From Scatosoma sp045643825 (lineage in GTDB: Bacteria > Bacillota > Clostridia > Christensenellales > Borkfalkiaceae), in assembly GCA_045643825.1 (NCBI GenBank), contig JAZRFV010000016.1:1-16763 (forward strand): a DNA stretch of 16,763 nucleotides, written 5' to 3'. The first letter of the stretch is position 1; every line of letters starts with the position of its first letter. Position numbers and translations under genes: made by a program. Shown here in pieces: positions 14,154 to 16,763 of this stretch. The notes beneath the pieces were generated by a model. The model saw nothing but the letters and a program-made list of their open reading frames with translations. It did no database searches and had not been told where the DNA came from.

Positions 14154-15277
14154 TGCATTCTCCGTACAAAGTCGGCAAGCGATGAGGAAATGGCAATCCC
14201 CTGCGGACATACCTTTTCACAGGCTCTACATTGTACACATGCGGAAGGGCGTTTATTTTCGTCCAAATGATTTATTGTCCTGCGGACAATGATGCTTCCG
14301 CCCGAGAACTTAAACTCGTTATACAATTCAAGCAACGAAGGGATATTCAACTCCATAGGGCAGTATTCGGTGCAGTAACGGCATCCCGTGCAAGCGGTCA
14401 ACGCCTGCATCATTTCCTTTGCAATTTCCTGCAAAGCATCCCACTCCACCTTCGTCAAGGGCTTTTCCTCGGCATAGGTTTGGATATTTTCCTTGAGCTG
14501 GTCAAAATTCGACATCCCCGACAAGGTCACACAACAATCGGGTAAGGTTTGTAAAAAGCGGAAACACCACGAAACCATACTTTCATCAGGGCGTAGCGCC
14601 TTCAACTTTTCCTCATATTGAGGTGCAAGTGTGGCGAGCCTGCCACCGCGAACGGGTTCCATCACCCACACGGGGATATTATAGGAGCTTAAAAGCTCCA
14701 CCGCCTCTTTTGCCTTTTGGAAGGTCCAATCAAACCAATTGATTTGCAATTGGCAAAACTCGATATCCTTACCGTACTTTTCTAAAAAGCGTTTTAAATC
14801 GGGCAATTCAGCGTGTGCGGAAAAACCGAGGTGACGGATACGCCCATTGCGTTTTTGTTCAATCAAATACTCGTATGTACCATAGCGGTCATCCAAATAC
14901 TGCTCGATATTGTTTTTACAAACACTGTGGAAAAGGTAAAAGTCGAAATAGTCAACCCCCACTTTTTTCAATTGCTGTTCAAAAATTTCTTCCGTTTTAC
15001 CGAAATTGGATATATCGTAGCCAGGGAATTTATCCGCCAAATAAAAGCTTTCTCGAGGATATTTCTTTAAGAGTTTACCCACAATCAATTCCGATTGACC
15101 GCCGTGATAGCCCCAAGCGGTATCAAAATAGTTAATCCCGTTTGCAATGGCATAATCGAACATCTCTTCCGTCTTTTTCTCGTCGATTTTGTTCATATCC
15201 CCGTCTATCACAGGAAAACGCATACACCCCATACCGAGTGCGGATATTTTTTTATCTTGAAATTGTCTATAAATCAT
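14150..15277 (-). CDS. Aldo/keto reductase with C-terminal double 4Fe-4S domain
   Basis: A 375-residue two-part enzyme. Residues about 1-280 are an aldo/keto reductase TIM barrel with the catalytic tetrad D52 and Y57 (FDTAWGYH), K83 (ADKF) and H117 (YLFHS). Residues about 290-360 hold two complete ferredoxin-type cluster motifs: C296-x2-C299-x2-C302-x3-C306-P and C347-x2-C350-x2-C353-x3-C357-P. Such AKR-ferredoxin proteins are frequent in anaerobic clostridia and archaea; they are thought to couple carbonyl reduction to low-potential electron carriers, but the substrate is unknown here. It is the first gene of a three-gene operon. No clear ribosome binding site precedes the ATG and no convincing promoter was found in the 54 nt before the pckG terminator. 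The start is otherwise unambiguous, since the FQDKKISALGMG motif begins right after it. Confidence 0.94.
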   Translation of the reverse strand: MIYRQFQDKKISALGMGCMRFPVIDGDMNKIDEKKTEEMFDYAIANGINYFDTAWGYHGGQSELIVGKLLKKYPRESFYLADKFPGYDISNFGKTEEIFEQQLKKVGVDYFDFYLFHSVCKNNIEQYLDDRYGTYEYLIEQKRNGRIRHLGFSAHAELPDLKRFLEKYGKDIEFCQLQINWFDWTFQKAKEAVELLSSYNIPVWVMEPVRGGRLATLAPQYEEKLKALRPDESMVSWCFRFLQTLPDCCVTLSGMSNFDQLKENIQTYAEEKPLTKVEWDALQEIAKEMMQALTACTGCRYCTEYCPMELNIPSLLELYNEFKFSGGSIIVRRTINHLDENKRPSACVQCRACEKVCPQGIAISSSLADFVRRMQ

Positions 15278-15291
15278 ATAAATCTATACGC

Positions 15292-15309
15292 TCAACGCGT
15301 ACCTGCCCC
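15292..15309 (-). repeat. Short intergenic repeat, copy B
   Basis: Identical over 18 nt to copy A at 2250-2267 (minus strand GGGGCAGGTACGCGTTGA). It lies between the PEP carboxykinase terminator and the start of the aldo/keto reductase gene, ending 14 nt before that ATG. Confidence 0.6.
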
Positions 15310-15324
15310 CTTGCCATAGTAAAT

Positions 15325-15360
15325 AATCATAAAATCCCGTTGGCGAACCAACGGGATTTT
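15325..15360 (-). terminator. Terminator of the PEP carboxykinase gene
   Basis: A perfect 13-bp stem (AAAATCCCGTTGG at 15331-15343 with CCAACGGGATTTT at 15348-15360) closes a 4-nt loop that reads UUCG on the minus-strand RNA. The distal arm itself ends in TTTT and is followed by ATGATTATT. It is 17 nt after the stop. Confidence 0.9.
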
Positions 15361-15376
15361 GCAATTGGCTTTTTAA

Positions 15377-16763
15377 TTATTTTGCGCAGTTTTCTTTAAG
15401 GATTTCGAGGTTAGCCATGATTTCCTTAGGCATCTTATCGCCGAAGTTTTCAGCGTAGTAAGCGGTGATTTCTTCCGCTTCTGCAGCCCAACGAGCCTTG
15501 TCAACAACGAGGAGCTTATCCAACGTTTCAGCGGTGATGTCGCAGTTTTCGATGTTGATATCTTTTGCATAAGGAAGGTAACCGATAGCGGTTTCTTGCG
15601 CTTCTACATTGCCTTCGCAACGATCCAAGATCCAGTCAAGAACACGCATGTTGTCACCGAAACCAGGCCACATGAAGTTGCCGTTTTCGTCCTGACGGAA
15701 CCAGTTAACGTTGAAGATCTTAGGTTGCTTGCTTTCTTCAACCTTAGCACCCATGTCGATCCAATGCTGGAAGTACTTGTCAACCGAGTAACCCATGAAA
15801 GGCTTCATTGCCATGGGATCGTGACGAAGAACGCCTACTGCACCCGTAGCCGCTGCGGTCGTTTCGGAGGACATAATCGTACCAACGAACGTACCGTGGT
15901 TCCAGTCTCTGGATTGATATACGAGGGGAGTCGTCGTCGCTCTTCTGCCGCCGAAGATAATTGCGGAAAGAGGAACGCCTGCCTTCGAGTTGAATTCAGG
16001 GGAGATGCAAGGGCAGTTTTCTGCAGGTGCGGTGAAACGGGAGTTGGGGTGTGCAGCGTTGCGGCCGCAATCAGGGGTCCAAGGCTTACCCGTCCAGTCA
16101 ATAAGGTTTGCAGGAGCTTCCTTCGTCAATTTTTCCCACCAAACGGTGTTGTCAGCGGGGTTCAAAGCAACGTTCGTGAAGATCGTGCCCTGCTTCGTGG
16201 AAGCAAGTGCGTTGGGGTTGGATTTTTCGTTGGTACCAGGAGCAACGCCGAAGAAACCGTTTTCAGGGTTGCATGCCCAGAGTCTGCCGTCTTCACCAAC
16301 ACGGATCCAAGCGATGTCGTCGCCTACGCATTGTACTTCGTAGCCAGCGTCAAGGTACTGCTTGGGAGGAATCAACATTGCAAGGTTCGTCTTACCGCAA
16401 GCGGAAGGGAATGCAGCTGCAACGTATTTCATTTCCTTATCTTGAGGACGCTTTACGCCAAGGATAAGCATGTGTTCAGCCATCCAGCCTTCTTTCTTAC
16501 CAAGGTTGGTAGCGATACGAAGAGCGAAGCACTTTTTACCAAGCAATACGTTACCACCGTAAGCGGAGTTAACGGAAATGATGGTGTTGTCTTCGGGGAA
16601 GTGCATGATGTATCTCTTTTCAGGGTTAACGTCGCATTTTGCGTGGAAACCCTTTACGAAGTCGCCATTTTCACCAAGTTGGTCAAGGCACATCGAACCT
16701 ACTCTGGTCATGATCATCATGTTGAGTACAACGTAGATGGAGTCGGTAATTTCGATACCGATT
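15377..16763 (-). CDS. pckG: Phosphoenolpyruvate carboxykinase (GTP), C-terminal part
   Basis: Interconverts oxaloacetate plus GTP with phosphoenolpyruvate, CO2 and GDP; in anaerobes it can run either way, for gluconeogenesis or CO2 fixation. The visible part is 461 codons and the frame stays open to the right edge, so roughly 130-150 N-terminal residues are missing (family about 590-620). Numbering from the first in-window Met at 16720: kinase-1a P-loop PSACGKTN at 105-112, including the reactive Cys of the GTP family (C108), kinase-2 GDDIAWIR at 133-140, GFFGVAPGT at 155-163, NPNA, TPDCGRNAAHPNSRFT and the guanine-binding C-terminal region. The GTP class is clear from these; most Bacillota carry the unrelated-length ATP form, so the class is of taxonomic use. 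The codon frame runs upstream through the sense IGIEITDSIYVVLN. It ends at the hairpin 15325-15360. Confidence 0.96.
   Translation of the reverse strand, partial: IGIEITDSIYVVLNMMIMTRVGSMCLDQLGENGDFVKGFHAKCDVNPEKRYIMHFPEDNTIISVNSAYGGNVLLGKKCFALRIATNLGKKEGWMAEHMLILGVKRPQDKEMKYVAAAFPSACGKTNLAMLIPPKQYLDAGYEVQCVGDDIAWIRVGEDGRLWACNPENGFFGVAPGTNEKSNPNALASTKQGTIFTNVALNPADNTVWWEKLTKEAPANLIDWTGKPWTPDCGRNAAHPNSRFTAPAENCPCISPEFNSKAGVPLSAIIFGGRRATTTPLVYQSRDWNHGTFVGTIMSSETTAAATGAVGVLRHDPMAMKPFMGYSVDKYFQHWIDMGAKVEESKQPKIFNVNWFRQDENGNFMWPGFGDNMRVLDWILDRCEGNVEAQETAIGYLPYAKDINIENCDITAETLDKLLVVDKARWAAEAEEITAYYAENFGDKMPKEIMANLEILKENCAK

Noticed and set aside
15242..15330. Promoter for the aldo/keto reductase operon (TATAGA near the ATG)
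   Set aside because: No -35 hexamer at 16-18 nt; the match is too weak to call.

Overview
The window reads as chromosomal DNA from a low-to-mid-GC Gram-positive anaerobe, most likely an uncultured gut-type clostridium (Bacillota, Clostridia). The basis is consensus sigma-A promoters with 16-17 bp spacers, strong AGGAGG-type ribosome binding sites, the single-chain (Bacillota-type) glycyl-tRNA synthetase, several lipoprotein signal peptides, compact intrinsic terminators and several iron-sulfur or cysteine-motif redox enzymes. No RNA gene, CRISPR array, insertion sequence or prophage gene is visible. Genus-level placement is not possible from reading alone.

Left part (1-6620): glyS on the plus strand ends at a strong terminator. 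Six minus-strand genes follow: an XRE-type regulator with three C-terminal membrane helices, a 70-residue cysteine-rich lipoprotein with its own consensus promoter, a large secreted lipoprotein of probable beta-sandwich fold paired with a short-chain dehydrogenase, and a conserved FAD-dependent oxidoreductase. An intercistronic hairpin separates the last from the dehydrogenase.

Middle part (6620-10230): two back-to-back sigma-A promoters at 6671-6699 and 6751-6779 drive the FAD enzyme leftwards and a two-gene operon rightwards. The first gene of that operon is unusual: an NT5C/HAD-type nucleotidase domain fused to a guanylate-kinase-like domain that has lost the arginines expected to bind GMP. 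A membrane-anchored alpha/beta hydrolase follows. A convergent PlsC-type acyltransferase carries an extra zinc-ribbon and C-terminal domain.

Right part (10230-16763): a polar amino-acid ABC transporter operon (binding lipoprotein, permease, ATPase) ends with a TrpR/YerC-type regulator overlapping the ATPase gene by 4 nt. A good inverted repeat lies over the expected transcription start of this operon and is a candidate operator for that regulator. Convergent to it is a tightly coupled minus-strand redox operon: aldo/keto reductase with two ferredoxin-type cluster motifs, a DUF1893 protein, and a four-cysteine flavoprotein, with 4-nt overlaps at both junctions. The window ends inside a GTP-type PEP carboxykinase gene.

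The most interesting leads are the nucleotidase/kinase-like fusion, the autoregulated-looking transporter-YerC operon, the coupled redox/DUF1893 operon, and a short intergenic repeat (18 nt, two identical copies and one diverged) that sits in the same orientation behind three minus-strand genes.
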